From Saccoglossus kowalevskii (lineage: Eukaryota > Hemichordata > Enteropneusta > Harrimaniidae): a stretch of DNA of 22,155 nt. Below the pieces are notes generated by a model. It saw nothing but the letters and a program-made list of their open reading frames with translations. It searched no databases and was not told the origin of the DNA. The stretch's first letter is position 1, and each line of letters opens with the position of its first letter. The stretch is from assembly GCF_000003605.2 (NCBI RefSeq), contig NW_003126910.1:22790-44944 (forward strand), given 5' to 3'. This document shows, piece after piece, positions 20,521 to 22,155 of this stretch. A program made the translations under genes and the position numbers.

Positions 20521-22155
20521 GGAAAATGGTCTATTGCGGACAGACAGCTGAGACAGAGTCCGTGATATAAGCCATGGGACTATTGTAAACCGTAGGAACA
20601 GTGTATTTATTGGAAAGAGGAACTACGCCGTAGGCAACATGTGACGATGTCTCGGTATTCGACTCCTGAGTCTGTGTGGACTCACCATTGTCTCCCTTTG
20701 GCACAAATACTACTACATGTATGTAATTACGTCTGAGTTGGACTTAGTGTTTTAATTAACTACTTTCTGTTCAATTAATTCTCCGCCGTCTTTGAGCTGT
20801 AGTGACTTGTTAAGTTCCTAAGTTCACCCACAAATATAGACACACTGTATAGCCTTTGTGTAGAGGCGCGGGTATTTGACGTCTTTATGGAAATTGTAAA
20901 GAAGTTGAATGAACGGTGTTGCCTGTTAGCAAACACGTGTTGTAAAAGCTGTGTTCTGCCCCTCACTGCATTATTTGAAAGTGTTGTATTAGTGCAGATT
21001 GCACTCGTTTGTGGCCCGGTGATTTGACCCATAAATTGCCATGGCCCCTGCTGTGGCACCCGTCCGCGTTGTTCCTTTTCCATGATGACCGTTTATTTAA
21101 TATTGTGTTTTCAAATTACGGCATCATATCATTACACTATGATGCAAAGGCTGAATAGGATACAAAAATGAAAATAATGACAGCGTTTACAGAATTCGAT
21201 AATTTCCAGCGTTCTGTTTACAGGGAAAATGCCGCCGGCGAGACGATAATTATCCGAGGATGCAGGATTAGAGAGAATGCAGTTACCGTGGTTACGAACA
21301 CACGACACGCTGCTGTCATGCCTGGCGGGACAATATAAGTAAATTAAATATACAGCTGCTTGCATGAAAACAGACATATCGACATTAATATTCAATAATT
21401 AATATACAATGTTTGTCCTGGTCCCTAGTGTTGAGCATCACGTCTGAGAGAATATCTCAATAATATTATGTTGTTTTTTTAATATAAAAGTCCCAAACGT
21501 GATTTCTATCGATAGTGTGTTTTATCATCCTGAAAGCCCGCCAATTATTGTCTCAGCTGGTTGTTAACTGGGTACAGCTAATATCACCACCAGGCGGAGG
21601 CGTACTTACACTAACCACACACACGGATGATGTACAAATCTCTGTCCATGGCCGCGCTATGAACGCACTATTGGTAGGCGACATGACAATACCTGGTCTG
21701 CCTAAAAAAGCCGAAAATGTCTAATCGGAACACAGTGTGTGTGAATCTTGATTAGAAAATTAGTTTATTTTGGCAAATCACGTGATATTCATGTTCCCGA
21801 TAACGTTGGTTATGATACCACATAAATATTATCTGACCAATTTCAAAAAAGATATTTTATCACCTGATCTACGATGCACACCTGTATTCACTTTTAATTA
21901 AAACTGTTGACGTCCCGGGGTACATTGTAAAATGATTCGGTATATTGATAAGATTCAGCTGATCTAAACTGAGTAGGCAGAGTCTGTGCAGACAGAACAG
22001 GCTAGCAATTGTAACATATATAATAGTAAACCATACATAGCGAATAAAGTATATACTATTGTGCTATGGTTTGTTGGCAGTACCCTAAGCCCCTACGCAC
22101 ACGACTTGCTTCCGTATTTCTTCTTATCCTAACTTTGACTCATTACTTTGTAAAC
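20521..22155. other. Right-end stretch, no gene identified
   Basis: Short ORFs of up to about 102 codons (20775-21083 minus, 21132-21395 minus, 21515-21724 plus) show no recognisable domain or convincing codon bias. CACGTG occurs at 20934-20939 and 21779-21784. It may be intergenic or intronic. Confidence 0.45.

Overview
The window is eukaryotic, metazoan genomic DNA. The decisive evidence is the 3' part of a Frizzled-class Wnt receptor gene at the left edge, closest to the Frizzled-9/10 group, read without introns as in vertebrate FZD9/FZD10. The rest is AT-rich, has no operon-like gene packing and is dominated by tandem and inverted repeats. A marine or other bilaterian invertebrate is plausible, but the sequence alone does not fix the phylum.

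Layout. Bases 1-959 hold the Frizzled fragment (TM2 to the C-terminus). It appears to carry a one-base deletion near base 36, so the first 12 codons lie in another frame. A poly(A) signal candidate follows at 987-992. From about 1.0 to 11.4 kb I find no convincing gene, only short ORFs, an RNA-like hairpin (2861-2947), a 180-bp near-palindrome (8152-8331), simple repeats, scattered CRE and E-box motifs, and a CpG-richer patch with an exact NRF-1-type palindrome (9781-9960) that could be a promoter.

The most striking structure spans 11469-16747. Two 291-bp arms in inverted orientation, about 97.6% identical with no indels, enclose a 4.7-kb interior. That interior consists largely of a 41-bp minisatellite of about 65 units (12444-15149), followed by a related array of four near-identical 97-bp units (15318-15705). 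No transposase or other protein is evident, so it resembles a non-autonomous foldback-type element or an inverted duplication. An unrelated 23-bp minisatellite with a higher-order period of about 161 bp follows at 17174-18550. A short MITE-like element with perfect 16-bp terminal inverted repeats lies at 18752-18930.

The right end (19-22 kb) holds a GC-rich 40-codon ORF in good initiation context (19677-19799), a CpG-dense 420-bp patch with a full CRE palindrome (20100-20520), and otherwise unassigned sequence. Apart from Frizzled, no gene is identified with confidence, so no pathway can be built from the neighbours. Coordinates, counts and identities were worked out by eye.
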